The notes: a model not told the origin generated them from the letters alone. A stretch of DNA of 64,000 nt from AC-32 sp963754265 (GCA_963754265.1 CAVWFB010000009.1:124001-188000), one strand, 5' to 3'; shown: positions 19,162-29,872, numbered from the stretch's first letter. Numbers and translations are program-made.

Positions 19162-20279
19162 TTAGGTGAGAAGATCCGCCGTGACGCCGCCGCCCAGGAA
19201 TCGGCCTCGCTCGGTCAGCGCGAGCTCCGCTCCGCCGCCGCGCCGCTGGACGAGGCCGAGGCGCTCCAGCCGCTCGACCGAGGCCGGGTCGACCGCGCCC
19301 TCGAGCCCGTCGAGCGAGAGGGGCTCGTCCAGACGAAGCCCCAGCAGCACGCGCTCCGAGCGCCGCACCTCGGACGGGAGCTCCTCGATCTCACGCTGGG
19401 GGCGCTTCCCGGCCGCGAGCGCGGCCAGGTACGAGCCGAGCCGAGGCGTCGTCCTCCACCGCCGTCCGTCAATTGTCGAGACGCCGCCGATCCCGAGAGC
19501 GAGATAGTCCCGGCCGCGCCAGTAGGCGAGATTGTGGCGCGAGCGCAGGTCACGCCCGTTCGCGAGGGCCGGCGCTCGGCAGAAGTTCGCGGTCTCGTAC
19601 CAGCGATAGCCGGCCCCGGTCAGCCGCGCGACGACGCGCTCGAAGTACCCCTCCATCGCCTCGGCCTGGCGTGCGAGCTCGTCCCCGTGCGCGTGCGTGA
19701 ACCGCGTCCCGGGCTTCGCCTCCAGCTCGTAACAGGAGAGATGTTCGGGCTCGAGCGCAAGGGCATCGCTCAGATCGGCCTCGAGGTCGGCGGCGCCCTG
19801 GCCGGGAATCCCGTACAAGAGGTCGAGCGAGACGTTGTCAAACTTGGCATCACGGAAAGCGTAGACTGCGCGCCGGACGTCGTCCGGACCTGCCCGCCGC
19901 TCGAGAACGTCGAGCAGCTGCGGCCGGAAGCTCTGCGCGCCGAGCGAGACCCTCGTCACCCCGCTCTCCGCGAGCGACCTCGCCAGCGCAGGGGTCACCG
20001 TCTCCGGGTTGGCCTCCACGGTCACCTCGAGCGCCGGCGGCAGTGCATGCAACAAGCGCTCGAGCTCGCGCGGCTCGGTGAGCGTGGGCGTGCCCCCGCC
20101 CAGGAAGACGCTCTCCAGCTGCGGTGCGAGCACGTCGCGCTCGAGCGAGAGCTCGGCGAGCAGCGCATCGACGTACGCCCGGTGCTGACCGTTCCGCCCG
20201 ACAACGGTGACGAAGTCGCAGTACCCGCAGCGGGAGGCGCAGAAGGGCAGGTGGACGTAGAGATGCCTGACGCCGCCGC

Positions 20280-20283
<4 letters not shown>
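19162..20283 (-). CDS. hemW: Heme chaperone HemW (radical SAM)
   Basis: A 373-residue radical SAM protein that carries heme to respiratory enzymes; it was formerly called an oxygen-independent coproporphyrinogen oxidase homologue. The cluster motif CASRCGYC puts Cys15, 19 and 22 near the N-terminus, as in HemW (HemN has a longer N-terminus). The FLGGGTPT loop and the HNLAYW motif, characteristic of HemW, are present. GTG 20283 is the start because it overlaps the lepA stop in a GTGA. The lepA-hemW-hrcA-dnaJ order is conserved across Gram-positives. Confidence 0.93.
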
Positions 20284-22067
<1,784 letters not shown>

Positions 22068-22076
22068 TGCCGACGG

Positions 22077-22082
22077 AGCGTA
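22077..22082 (-). promoter_or_regulatory. -10 box (TACGCT) for lepA
   Basis: TACGCT on the minus strand lies nine bases before the lepA ATG with no ribosome binding site between, consistent with a near-leaderless transcript. Confidence 0.35.
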
Positions 22083-22091
22083 GCGGCGCTG

Positions 22092-23783
22092 TCAGGCGCC
22101 TCGGGCCGGTCGGTCGAGCCTCAGCAGGCGATGAAGCACGCCTTGCTCCTCGACCTGGCGGACGAGCCGGAAGCCTGCCTTCGAGCACGGCTCGAATCGG
22201 ATCACGAGGGCTCGCGTCGCCGACGCAGCGACAGCAGCGCGTGCAGCTCGTGGACGCCGAGCAGCCGGCATGACGCTGCCGTAGACGAGCGTACCGACGA
22301 CAAGTGCGGAGCCGACCGAGACGATCTGGGCGGCGAGCGACTGTCCGAGGGCCTCGTGGAGGCCACGCCACGTACCGTAGGCGCCTGCGGCAAGCACTGC
22401 GGAAGAAAGCACGATGAGCCCGAAGGCTCGCGCCGTTTCCGCCAGCTCGATCCGCCCCAGGCGGCGTCGGAGCAGCTCGAGGAGCACTGCCGTGCCGGCG
22501 ATGTTGACGACGGTCGTCGAGAGTGGGATGCCCCACGTGCCGAAGCGATAGAAGGCCCAGTCGAGCACGGCGTTGAGGCCGAGGTTCCCGAGCGCGACCG
22601 CGGTGGGCACCCAGGGCGACTGGAGGCTGAAGAAGGCGCGGTTCAGCATCAGCATCGTCCCGTTGAACGTGAGGCCGAAGGCGAAGGCGGCCAGGGCACC
22701 GGCCACGACCGGCGTCTGATCGGGAGCGAACTCGCCTCGCTGATAGATGAGGCGCACGATCGGCTCGGCCAATACGGCCGAGAAGACGCTGGCCGGAACG
22801 AGCAGGAACGCGATCTGGCGCAGCCCGACGCCGACCATGTGGCGGAAGCCGTCCACGTCGCCGCGCGCTGCCAGCCGGGACAGCGACGGGAAGAGCACGG
22901 TCGCGACCGCGACGGAGAACATGCCCTGGGGCAGCATGTAGATCCTGAAGGCCTTGTCGATCGCGCTCGGAGCCAGCTCGGGGTCGATCAGCCTCGAGGC
23001 GAAGATGGAGTCGATGACCAGGTTGAAGTTGATCAGGCCGAGCCCGATCGTCACCGGCACCATCAGCGTGAATACCCGCCGGATCGCCGGGTCGCGCCAG
23101 TCGAGCACCATCTGGAGCCGGCCGTCGAGTCCTCGTAGCCACGGCAGGGGGAGCAGGACCTGGATCACCGTGCCGATCACGATCGAGACGGCGTAGACGT
23201 ACAGCTTGGTGTCGAGCGAATCGGCCCGCGGAACACCGAGGACGAGGCCCACGATGATCGCGAGATTCCAGAACACCGGCGACAGCGCCGGGACGGTGAA
23301 GTGGTCGTAGCTGTTGAGGATCCCGACGATCACGCCGGAGACGCCGAGCAGCACGATGATCGGGAACAGGATCCGGGAGAGGGTGATGGCCAGCGCCTTG
23401 TCGCCGCCGGGATCGCCGAAGGGGGCGATCACGAGCGGCGCGAAGATGATCAGGAGCGCGGTGAGGGCGCCGAGGCCGAGCAGCATCAGCCAGAAGAGCG
23501 TGGAAGCAACCCGCCAGGCGCGCTTGCGGTCCCCCTTCTCGAGAAGCTCGCTGAAGACCGGGACGAAGGCGGAGGAGAGCGCGGCGTCCGCCACGAGCGA
23601 CCGGAAGAGATTCGGCACCTGGAAGGCGACCGTGAAGGCGTTGACCTTGCCCGCTGCGCCGAAGTAGTAGGACGCGACGATCTCGCGGACGAGGCCGAGC
23701 ACCCGGGAGATGCCGGTGGCGAGCGCGAAGATCGCCGTCGACCGCGCCAGCCGTCGGCCGCGGGCCGCGCGCTGCTCGTACAC
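22092..23783 (-). CDS. murJ: Lipid II flippase MurJ
   Basis: A 563-residue MATE-like integral membrane protein with about 14 transmembrane segments that moves lipid II across the membrane for peptidoglycan synthesis. The N-terminal GISRVLGLVREIVASYYFGA segment is the MurJ signature, and SLSRLAARGD and the Arg-rich cytoplasmic loops fit the family. The GTG at 23783 is preferred over an ATG 24 codons upstream. A perfect TATACT -10 box ends seven bases before the GTG, so the longer form would not be fully transcribed from it. The last 45 residues are basic and unlike the family core. Confidence 0.92.
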   Translation of the reverse strand: MYEQRAARGRRLARSTAIFALATGISRVLGLVREIVASYYFGAAGKVNAFTVAFQVPNLFRSLVADAALSSAFVPVFSELLEKGDRKRAWRVASTLFWLMLLGLGALTALLIIFAPLVIAPFGDPGGDKALAITLSRILFPIIVLLGVSGVIVGILNSYDHFTVPALSPVFWNLAIIVGLVLGVPRADSLDTKLYVYAVSIVIGTVIQVLLPLPWLRGLDGRLQMVLDWRDPAIRRVFTLMVPVTIGLGLINFNLVIDSIFASRLIDPELAPSAIDKAFRIYMLPQGMFSVAVATVLFPSLSRLAARGDVDGFRHMVGVGLRQIAFLLVPASVFSAVLAEPIVRLIYQRGEFAPDQTPVVAGALAAFAFGLTFNGTMLMLNRAFFSLQSPWVPTAVALGNLGLNAVLDWAFYRFGTWGIPLSTTVVNIAGTAVLLELLRRRLGRIELAETARAFGLIVLSSAVLAAGAYGTWRGLHEALGQSLAAQIVSVGSALVVGTLVYGSVMPAARRPRAARAAVAASATRALVIRFEPCSKAGFRLVRQVEEQGVLHRLLRLDRPARGA

Positions 23784-23790
23784 GCGAGCG

Positions 23791-23796
23791 AGTATA
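23791..23796 (-). promoter_or_regulatory. -10 box (TATACT) for murJ
   Basis: TATACT on the minus strand, one change from the TATAAT consensus, ends exactly seven bases before the murJ GTG. This predicts a leaderless mRNA and fixes the start codon. Confidence 0.55.
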
Positions 23797-23977
23797 GGAA
23801 CGGGCTCCGTCGGCGTCGTGAGACCGGCACCTTCGCAGTCGTCCGTTGGGGCCATGTCCGTTCGGGCCGCTGCGCCGGGCCAGGTAGCCCGGCCTCCTCC
23901 CCGCTGAGAGCCTAGTCGCGCCAAGCGCGCGCGTCTGTCGCCGGAGTGCGCCGGAATCGTGCCAAGCAGCCGACTGC

Positions 23978-24004
23978 TACCATCGTGCGGCCCGCGGAGC
24001 GGGC
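23978..24004 (+). promoter_or_regulatory. rpsT promoter and 5' UTR hairpin
   Basis: TACCAT (23978-23983) is a likely -10 box. About seven bases later GCCCGC (23990-23995) pairs with GCGGGC (23999-24004) around a GGA loop, followed by ATTTT and, 11 bases after the stem, the rpsT start. The hairpin would lie at the very 5' end of the mRNA and could stabilise it or serve feedback control by S20 (inference). Confidence 0.4.
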
Positions 24005-24015
24005 ATTTTCACGCT

Positions 24016-24279
24016 ATGCCCAACATCAAACAGCAGAAGAAGCGCGTGCGGATCGCGGGGCAGGAGCGCCTCGAGAACCTCCGCTACGCCTCGACGGTCA
24101 AGACCCTGACCCGCCGGCTCCGCGCGGCTGTAGACGACGGCGACAAGGACCAAATCGCAGCCGAGCACCGCGAGCTCGTGCGCTGGATCGACAAGGCCGC
24201 GTCCCGTGGCGCACTGCATCGCAACACCGCCGCGCGCAAGAAGGCGCAGGCCGCGAAGCTCGTCGCCGGCGGCTCCTAG
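24016..24279 (+). CDS. rpsT: 30S ribosomal protein S20
   Basis: An 87-residue basic helical ribosomal protein. MPNIKQQKKRVRIAGQERLEN at the N-terminus, the middle VKTLTRRLR helix and the GALHRNTAARKKAQ C-terminus are typical of S20, which binds 16S rRNA early in assembly. It lacks a clear ribosome binding site. The gene is convergent with holA and overlaps its end by four bases; this holA-rpsT arrangement is common in bacteria. Confidence 0.96.
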   Translation: MPNIKQQKKRVRIAGQERLENLRYASTVKTLTRRLRAAVDDGDKDQIAAEHRELVRWIDKAASRGALHRNTAARKKAQAAKLVAGGS

Positions 24280-25268
24280 CCGGTCCGCGCGGGCTCGCGC
24301 GGGCGAGTGATGTCAACCAGGGCTCGCGTGAACTCGAGCTCCCCTGGGAGCTTGCTCCCGCCCTTCAGCGCAAGGTCGAGCCGGGCGAGCCGGATCACCA
24401 CGTCGCCGAGCTCCTCCTCGTCGAAGTTGCGCGCCTGCTCATAGAGCTTCTGAACGTAGAACCGGTTGCGCTTCAGCCGGTCGGCGGCAGCCGCCGGCGG
24501 AACGCCTTCGGCGTCCAGCGCCTGGCACTCGCGCACGCGCGTGACGTGGTTCGTGACCAGGGCGGCGATCCGCAGGAAGACGTCTCTCGGGGAGTCGCCG
24601 GAGCGCTCGACGATTCGCTCGCTGGCGGCGAGCACCGCGGCCACGTCACGACGGCCCCACGCGTCTGTGAGGTCGAAGGGAGGAGTGTCCGCCCGGGCCG
24701 GGACCAGCTCGGCCACCTCCTGTTCGCCGATCCGCTCGCCTGCGGCCCAGGTGCTCAGCTTGTCCACCTCGGTGGCGAGCTCGTCAACGTTGTCGCCTGC
24801 CAACTCCACGAGCGCGCGCGCCGCCTCGTGGTCGATGACGATGCCGCGGTCGCGAAACTGCTGCTCCACCCACTTCGGCAGGTCCGCCTTGCGGCCGCGC
24901 CCTGGTAGGTCGAAGACCAGGATCTCACCGGCCTTCGCAACCGCCTTGGCGAGTGGAGAGTCGCGCTTGAGCTCCTGGCCGACGAGCGCGAGCACGCTCG
25001 TCGGAGCCGGCTTGCGCAGGTATTCCTGCACCGCCTTCACGTCCGGAGCCTTCCAGCGCTCCACCTGCTCGACGATCACGAGCCGCCGTTCGACGGCGAA
25101 GAGGCCGAGGGCGTTGCACGAAGCCGCGGCGTCCTCACCACTCACCTCGGCGGCGTCCAACGTCTCCGTCGCATCGTCCCCGACGCGATCCCGGAGTCGG
25201 CGCAGCGCGCGAACCACCTTCGGGTGGTCGGTGCCCGTGATCAGGTACGCGGAGAGGAGCTCTGCCAC
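24276..25268 (-). CDS. holA: DNA polymerase III subunit delta
   Basis: A 330-residue clamp-loader subunit that opens the beta clamp. The LSAYLITGTDHPKVVRAL start is the variant P-loop region of the delta family. The LVFDLPGRGRKADLPKWV segment and the C-terminal RLARLDLALKGG helix are characteristic. GTG 25268 is chosen because it puts the family start at residue 5; it lies inside the last nine codons of comEC (28-base overlap). A much longer reading frame runs on upstream but is antiparallel to nothing known and only repeats comEC out of frame. Confidence 0.9.
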   Translation of the reverse strand: MAELLSAYLITGTDHPKVVRALRRLRDRVGDDATETLDAAEVSGEDAAASCNALGLFAVERRLVIVEQVERWKAPDVKAVQEYLRKPAPTSVLALVGQELKRDSPLAKAVAKAGEILVFDLPGRGRKADLPKWVEQQFRDRGIVIDHEAARALVELAGDNVDELATEVDKLSTWAAGERIGEQEVAELVPARADTPPFDLTDAWGRRDVAAVLAASERIVERSGDSPRDVFLRIAALVTNHVTRVRECQALDAEGVPPAAAADRLKRNRFYVQKLYEQARNFDEEELGDVVIRLARLDLALKGGSKLPGELEFTRALVDITRPREPARTG

Positions 25269-26692
25269 CGCCGCCAAGCATAGGCGGCGGCCGGAATCGC
25301 CAGCGCCAGCAGAACGGCCAGCGAGCGACCCGAGCTGACCTGCGCACCGGGAAGCCCTCCGACCACGCGCGCGCAGAGCGCGAGATAGGCCGCACACCAG
25401 CCGTTGACCCATGCGAGCGCGGTTGCCGCGGGCGGGAAGACGAGCCCGGCGAGGGCGCTCGCAAACGCGAGGCCGAGCAGCGGCGCAACCGCCGGTGCGG
25501 CCGCGGCATTGGCGGGGACCGTCAGCAGCGGGACCGCGTGGAACTGAAGCCAGAGCACGGGCGCGGTCGCCAATCCGCACGCGGTCGAGACGGCCAGGAC
25601 CGCTCCGAGCTGCCCCGGAAGCGGGTAGCCCTCGAGCATGGTCGACAGCCGCGGGACAAGCACGAAGATCGCCGCGACGGCCGCGAACGAGAGCTGGAAT
25701 CCGGGCTCGAGAAGGCTGTACGGGTTCCACGCCAGCAGGACGAGCGCGCCGAGCAGGAGGAAGTACCAGCGGTCGGCCGGTCTCGCGGCGAGCCACGCGA
25801 GCGAGACGAGCGCACCCGCGATCCCGGCGCGCACGACCGACGGCTGGGCTCCGACGGCGAGCACGTAGCCGGAGATCGAGAGAAGCGCTCCGATCTGCCC
25901 GAGCCAGCGCGGCAGCCCCAGCAGCCATGCGAGGCCGAGCGCTCCTCCCGCGACCAGGACGACGTTCTGCCCCGACACCGCCAGGAGGTGGTAGAGGCCC
26001 GAGGCACGGAAGCGCTGCCGAAGGTCCTCCGACAGGGCCTGCTCGTCTCCGAGCACGACACCCTCGACGATCCCGCGCCGGTCACCAGTCAGTCCCGGCG
26101 CGATCGAGCCTGCCAGCCCTGCTCGCAGGCGATCGGCCAGGCCGCCGAGACCACCGCGGCGGCCGACGATCCGCCAGCGGTCTGCGCGCAGGACGACGTG
26201 GACACCGCGACGCCGGAGCCACGTTCGCTCGTCGAAGCCGTCTTTCGGAGGTCGCGGAAGCCGCACCGTCGTCACCGCCTCGAGGACGGCGCCCTGCGGC
26301 GGCGCCCGGCCAGGAGGAAGCTCGAGCAGCACCGCCTCGCGCAGGCGGAGCCGGCCGAACCGCCGCACCTGGCCCGGGACGCGCAGCTCGAACCGTGTCC
26401 TGCGAGCGGGTGCGGTCACGACCACACGGGCACGCTCGGAGGTGTCCACCCGGCCGAGCAGCACGCTCCGGTCGAGGGCCTGCAGACGGGCACTTCCCCA
26501 CCACCACGCGAGCAATACCAGGGCAGCGCAGGTCACCCAGACCCTGCGCTCACCCGGAGCGGCGATCGCGCCGCAGCCGACTGCCCCGGCCGCAACGGCC
26601 GCGGGCCACGAGCCTCGAGCCAGGTTGGCGAACGCCAGGCCCACGCAGAGCGACGCTGCGAGGAGGTGCGGCGAGGCTCGACTCGGGGTCAT
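25241..26692 (-). CDS. comEC: ComEC-like DNA-uptake channel, lacking the C-terminal metallo-beta-lactamase domain
   Basis: A 483-residue polytopic membrane protein. An N-terminal pair of membrane segments and an OB-like domain (about residues 80-175) are followed by the Competence domain. Its family motif HLLAVSGQNVVL begins at about residue 235, and roughly eight membrane segments run to the end. ComEC forms the inner membrane channel for single-stranded DNA during natural transformation. The C-terminal metallo-beta-lactamase nuclease domain found in many ComEC proteins is absent; the gene ends right after the last membrane helices. ATG 26692 overlaps the comEA stop (ATGA). Confidence 0.88.
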   Translation of the reverse strand: MTPSRASPHLLAASLCVGLAFANLARGSWPAAVAAGAVGCGAIAAPGERRVWVTCAALVLLAWWWGSARLQALDRSVLLGRVDTSERARVVVTAPARRTRFELRVPGQVRRFGRLRLREAVLLELPPGRAPPQGAVLEAVTTVRLPRPPKDGFDERTWLRRRGVHVVLRADRWRIVGRRGGLGGLADRLRAGLAGSIAPGLTGDRRGIVEGVVLGDEQALSEDLRQRFRASGLYHLLAVSGQNVVLVAGGALGLAWLLGLPRWLGQIGALLSISGYVLAVGAQPSVVRAGIAGALVSLAWLAARPADRWYFLLLGALVLLAWNPYSLLEPGFQLSFAAVAAIFVLVPRLSTMLEGYPLPGQLGAVLAVSTACGLATAPVLWLQFHAVPLLTVPANAAAAPAVAPLLGLAFASALAGLVFPPAATALAWVNGWCAAYLALCARVVGGLPGAQVSSGRSLAVLLALAIPAAAYAWRRWQSSSPRT

Positions 26693-27288
26693 GGCGCAAC
26701 CAGGTCCTGAAGCTGATCCATCCGCGAGGGGCCGATGCCCGGAACCGCATCGAGCTCGTCGACCGAGGTGAATGCACCGTGCTTCGTGCGGTAGTCGAGG
26801 ATCTTTTGCGCCGTCACCGGCCCGATCCCGGGAAGGGAGTCGAGCTGTTCCAGGGTTGCGGTACTGAGGTGTACTGGCCCCGTGGTCGCAGCAGCTCCTG
26901 CCCCGGCTGCGCCTGCACCCGCCGCCGCCCCTCCGGCCCCGTGCTTGGGGACGACGACCTGCTCGCCGTCGGCGAGCGGAGCCGCGAGGTTGACCATCGA
27001 GAGGTCGGCCTTCCCCGTGGCCCCGCCCGCGCGGGCGACGGCGTCCGCGATCCGAGTGCCCTGCTCCAGCCGGTAGAGACCCGGCCGGCGCACGGCGCCG
27101 ACGACGTCCACCACCACCCGCGCGGCCGGTAGCCCGGTCACGCCCGCGCCCTGAGGCGGCGGCGGGGGGAGTGGCGCCACCGTGGTCGTCCCTGCGCCCA
27201 GGACAAACCGTCCCGCGAGCAGGATCAGCGCGAGCGAGCCTGCGGCGGCCAGGAGCAGCCGCCGCCGCTGGAGGAGGAACTCCGGCAT
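26689..27288 (-). CDS. comEA: ComEA-like DNA-binding competence protein
   Basis: A 199-residue protein with one N-terminal membrane segment (about residues 10-31), a Pro-rich linker, an SLBB domain (VVVDVVGAVRRPGLYRL, about 58-115), an Ala/Gly-rich linker, and tandem helix-hairpin-helix motifs at the end (LDSLPGIGPVTAQKI and LDAVPGIGPSRMDQL). This is the ComEA architecture: an anchored extracellular receptor that binds incoming double-stranded DNA and passes it to ComEC, which is encoded next. Confidence 0.92.
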   Translation of the reverse strand: MPEFLLQRRRLLLAAAGSLALILLAGRFVLGAGTTTVAPLPPPPPQGAGVTGLPAARVVVDVVGAVRRPGLYRLEQGTRIADAVARAGGATGKADLSMVNLAAPLADGEQVVVPKHGAGGAAAGAGAAGAGAAATTGPVHLSTATLEQLDSLPGIGPVTAQKILDYRTKHGAFTSVDELDAVPGIGPSRMDQLQDLVAP

Positions 27289-27349
27289 GGCTCGAGCGTG
27301 CCCGAGAAATCGTCACGCGTGGGTGACGCGGGCGTGACGAAAGCGTGAC

Positions 27350-29728
27350 TCAGACCACGAGGTTGACCAGCTTGCCCGGCACGACGATCGCCTGGCGGAT
27401 CTCCTTGCCGTCGAGCTGAGCCTGCACTCGCGGCGACGCCGTCGCGCGGGCGATGAGCTCCGCCTCCGACTCCTCCACGGAGGCTTCCACCCGATCGCGC
27501 ACCTTGCCGTTGACCTGGATCACGAGCTCGAAGGTCTCGCGCTCCAGCTGCGCCTCGTCGGCGACCGGCCACGGCTGCTCCCATAGGCGCTCGTGGCCCA
27601 GCTGCGACCACAGCTCCTCCGCGATGTGCGGCGCGTACGGCTGGATCAGCGACACCGCCGTCTCCGCCGCGAAGCGTGCTCCGGGCGCGGACGGGTTCCG
27701 TCCCAGCTCGTTCACGAGCTCCATCACCGCGGCGATCGGCGTGTTGAAGACGAACCGCCGCCCGATGTCGTCGGTCACCCTCGCGATCGTCTCGTGGGCC
27801 TTGCGCACGAGCGGCCCGCCGTCGCCGCCTTCGGTCGCACCGGCTGCCTCACCGACGATCCGCCACAGCCGCCGCAGGAAGCGGCCGATCCCCTCGATGC
27901 CCTCCTCCGTCCAGTCCATGTCCTGATCCGCCGGCCCGGCGAAGAGGATGTACAGGCGGATGGCGTCGGCCCCGTACATGTCGGCCAGCTGGTCGGGCGC
28001 GGTCACGTTCCCGCGCGACTTCGACATCTTCGAGCCGCCCTGGCGAACCCAGCCCTGGTGGAAGAGCCGCTGGAAGGGCTCGCGGAAGCCCAGCATTCCC
28101 AGCTCGTTCAGCACCTTGACGAAGAACCGCGAGTAGAGCAGGTGTCCGGTGGCGTGGTCGATCCCGCCCACGTACTGGTCGACCGGCAGCCAGAAGTCGA
28201 CGAGCCAGCGCTCGAACGGCGCCTGGTCGTTGTGGGGGTCGACGTAGCGCAGGAAGTACCACGACGAGTCGACGAAGGTGTCCATCGTGTCGGCCTCGCG
28301 GACGCCCGGCCCGCCACAGCGCGGGCAGGGCACGTGGAGCCACTCCTCGTTCGAGGCCAGGGGCGGCTTGCCCTTCGGGCGGTAGTCCTCGACCTCCGGA
28401 AGCAGGACGGGCAGCTGCTCCTCGGGCACCGGCACCACGCCGCACTCCTCGCAGTAGACGATCGGGATCGGGCAGCCCCAGTAGCGCTGGCGCGAGAATC
28501 CCCAGTCGCGCAGGCGGAAGCTGATCGCCGGCCGGCCGCGGGCCTGCTCGCCGAGCCACTCCACGATCGCCTTCTTGGCCTCGTCTGCCGGCAGGCGGTC
28601 GAACTGGCCCGAGTCGACCAGCTTGCCGTCCTCGTCGATCACCGTCACGACCGGCAGCCCGAACCGCTCCGCATATTCGCGGTCGCGCTCGTCGTGTCCG
28701 GGCACGGCCATGATCGCCCCGGTGCCGTACTCCATCAGCACGTAGTCGGCGACCCAGATCGGGATCGGCTCACCCGTCGCGGGATTGACCGCGTAGAAGC
28801 CGGTGAAGACGCCGGTCTTCTCCTCGGCCGCGGCCCGTACTTCGCCGCGCTTCGCCATCGATCTGCGCACGTACTCGCGCAGCTCGTCCGCGTTCGGCGA
28901 GCGCTCGACGAGCCGGTCGACCAGCGGATGCTCCGGTGCGAGCACGCAGAACGTGGCGCCGAAAACCGTGTCGGGCCGGGTGGTGAAGACCGGGAGGTCG
29001 ACGTCGAGCTCCTCGATCCGGAACAGCAGCTCGGCGCCTTCGGAGCGGCCGATCCAGTTGCGCTGGATCGTGATCGTCCGGTCGGGCCAATCCAGCAGCG
29101 CGTGGTCGTCCAGCAGCGCATCCGCGTAGGCGGTGATGCGGAAGAACCACTGCTCCATCTTGCGGGCCTCGACCTCGGCACCGCACCGCTCGCAGCGCCC
29201 GTCGATCACCTGCTCGTTCGCGAGCACGGTCTGGTCGTTGGGACACCAGTTGACCGGAGCCTCCTTGCGGAATGCGAGGCCCCTCTCGAAGAACTTCAGG
29301 AAGAGCCACTGCGTCCAGTGGTAGTACGCGGGATCGTGGGCGGCGATCACCCGGTCCCAGTCGATCGCCCACCCGAGGCGGCGCATCTGCCGCTGGATGT
29401 TGGCGATGTTGCGCTCCGTGATCTCGCGCGGGTTGCCCCCCTCCTTGATCGCGGCGTTCTCCGCCGGAAGGCCGAACGAGTCGTAGCCCATCGGGCGCAG
29501 GACGTTGAGGCCCTGACGGCGCTTGAAGTGGGTGACGACGTCTCCCAGCGTGTAGTTGAGGACGTGCCCCATGTGCAGGTTCCCCGAGGGGTACGGCAGC
29601 ATCTCGAGCATGTAGAACTCGTCGCCCGGTTCCGCTCCCGGCTCGGGGTTCGCGACGTAGAAGGCCCGCGCGTCCTCCCAGACTCGCTGCCACTTCGCCT
29701 CGATCGTCTTCGGGTCGTACTTCTCCAA
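27350..29728 (-). CDS. leuS: Leucyl-tRNA synthetase
   Basis: A 792-residue class I synthetase that charges tRNA-Leu. The HIGH-type motif reads YPSGNLHMGH. A zinc-finger pair CPNDQ/CERCGAE, the CP1 editing domain (TTRPDTVFGAT and the GTGAIMAVPGHDERD loop), SKMSKSRGN, and the anticodon-binding and C-terminal domains follow. TTG 29728 is chosen as start: it gives L(M)-EKYDPKTIEAKWQ, the usual LeuS beginning, and has GGAGGC upstream. The ATG ten codons earlier (29758) lies within the loop of a terminator hairpin and is probably not used. Confidence 0.93.
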   Translation of the reverse strand: MEKYDPKTIEAKWQRVWEDARAFYVANPEPGAEPGDEFYMLEMLPYPSGNLHMGHVLNYTLGDVVTHFKRRQGLNVLRPMGYDSFGLPAENAAIKEGGNPREITERNIANIQRQMRRLGWAIDWDRVIAAHDPAYYHWTQWLFLKFFERGLAFRKEAPVNWCPNDQTVLANEQVIDGRCERCGAEVEARKMEQWFFRITAYADALLDDHALLDWPDRTITIQRNWIGRSEGAELLFRIEELDVDLPVFTTRPDTVFGATFCVLAPEHPLVDRLVERSPNADELREYVRRSMAKRGEVRAAAEEKTGVFTGFYAVNPATGEPIPIWVADYVLMEYGTGAIMAVPGHDERDREYAERFGLPVVTVIDEDGKLVDSGQFDRLPADEAKKAIVEWLGEQARGRPAISFRLRDWGFSRQRYWGCPIPIVYCEECGVVPVPEEQLPVLLPEVEDYRPKGKPPLASNEEWLHVPCPRCGGPGVREADTMDTFVDSSWYFLRYVDPHNDQAPFERWLVDFWLPVDQYVGGIDHATGHLLYSRFFVKVLNELGMLGFREPFQRLFHQGWVRQGGSKMSKSRGNVTAPDQLADMYGADAIRLYILFAGPADQDMDWTEEGIEGIGRFLRRLWRIVGEAAGATEGGDGGPLVRKAHETIARVTDDIGRRFVFNTPIAAVMELVNELGRNPSAPGARFAAETAVSLIQPYAPHIAEELWSQLGHERLWEQPWPVADEAQLERETFELVIQVNGKVRDRVEASVEESEAELIARATASPRVQAQLDGKEIRQAIVVPGKLVNLVV

Positions 29729-29744
29729 CCTGCCTCCAGGTACG

Positions 29745-29770
29745 AAAAAGCCTCTCATGCGAGAGGCCTG
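29745..29770 (-). terminator. Terminator/attenuator hairpin upstream of leuS
   Basis: On the minus strand GCCTCTC (29767-29761) pairs with GAGAGGC (29756-29750) around a GCAT loop, extendable by a G-U and an A-U pair, followed directly by TTTTT. It lies between the leader reading frame and the leuS start, so readthrough is needed for leuS expression. A second hairpin (GGAAGC with GCTTCC, 29772-29803) lies just upstream. Confidence 0.6.
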
Positions 29771-29807
29771 GGGAAGCCGCCGCGGCGCCGCCGCGTTGCT
29801 TCCTGCG

Positions 29808-29831
29808 CTACTCGAGAAGCTGCTTCATCAT
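29808..29831 (-). CDS. Putative leuS leader peptide (MMKQLLE)
   Basis: A seven-codon reading frame, ATG ATG AAG CAG CTT CTC GAG TAG, with two adjacent Leu codons. It begins five bases after a TAGAGT -10 box (29842-29837), so it would be translated from a leaderless transcript. Its GCTTC can pair with the GGAAGC downstream, which otherwise forms a different hairpin before the terminator. This is the expected layout of ribosome-mediated attenuation by leucyl-tRNA level. Inference from layout only; the peptide is very short. Confidence 0.4.
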   Translation of the reverse strand: MMKQLLE

Positions 29832-29872
29832 CCCGGACTCTAGCACCCACCCCGTCGAAACAGGAGGCACGG

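Noticed and set aside
19147..19170. CIRCE operator upstream of hrcA
   Set aside because: No TTAGCACTC with spaced inverted GAGTGCTAA is present before hrcA or dnaJ.
25269..25928. Much longer holA starting inside comEC
   Set aside because: The extension is out-of-frame comEC sequence with no similarity to the delta subunit; the family start matches GTG 25268.
29729..29758. leuS start at ATG 29758
   Set aside because: That ATG lies in the terminator hairpin, has no ribosome binding site, and adds ten residues not expected in LeuS.
29760..29842. T-box riboswitch before leuS
   Set aside because: The leader is only about 115 bases and lacks the T-box GGTGGNACCGCG motif; GGAAGCAACGCGG is only a loose match. 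A peptide-type attenuator fits better.
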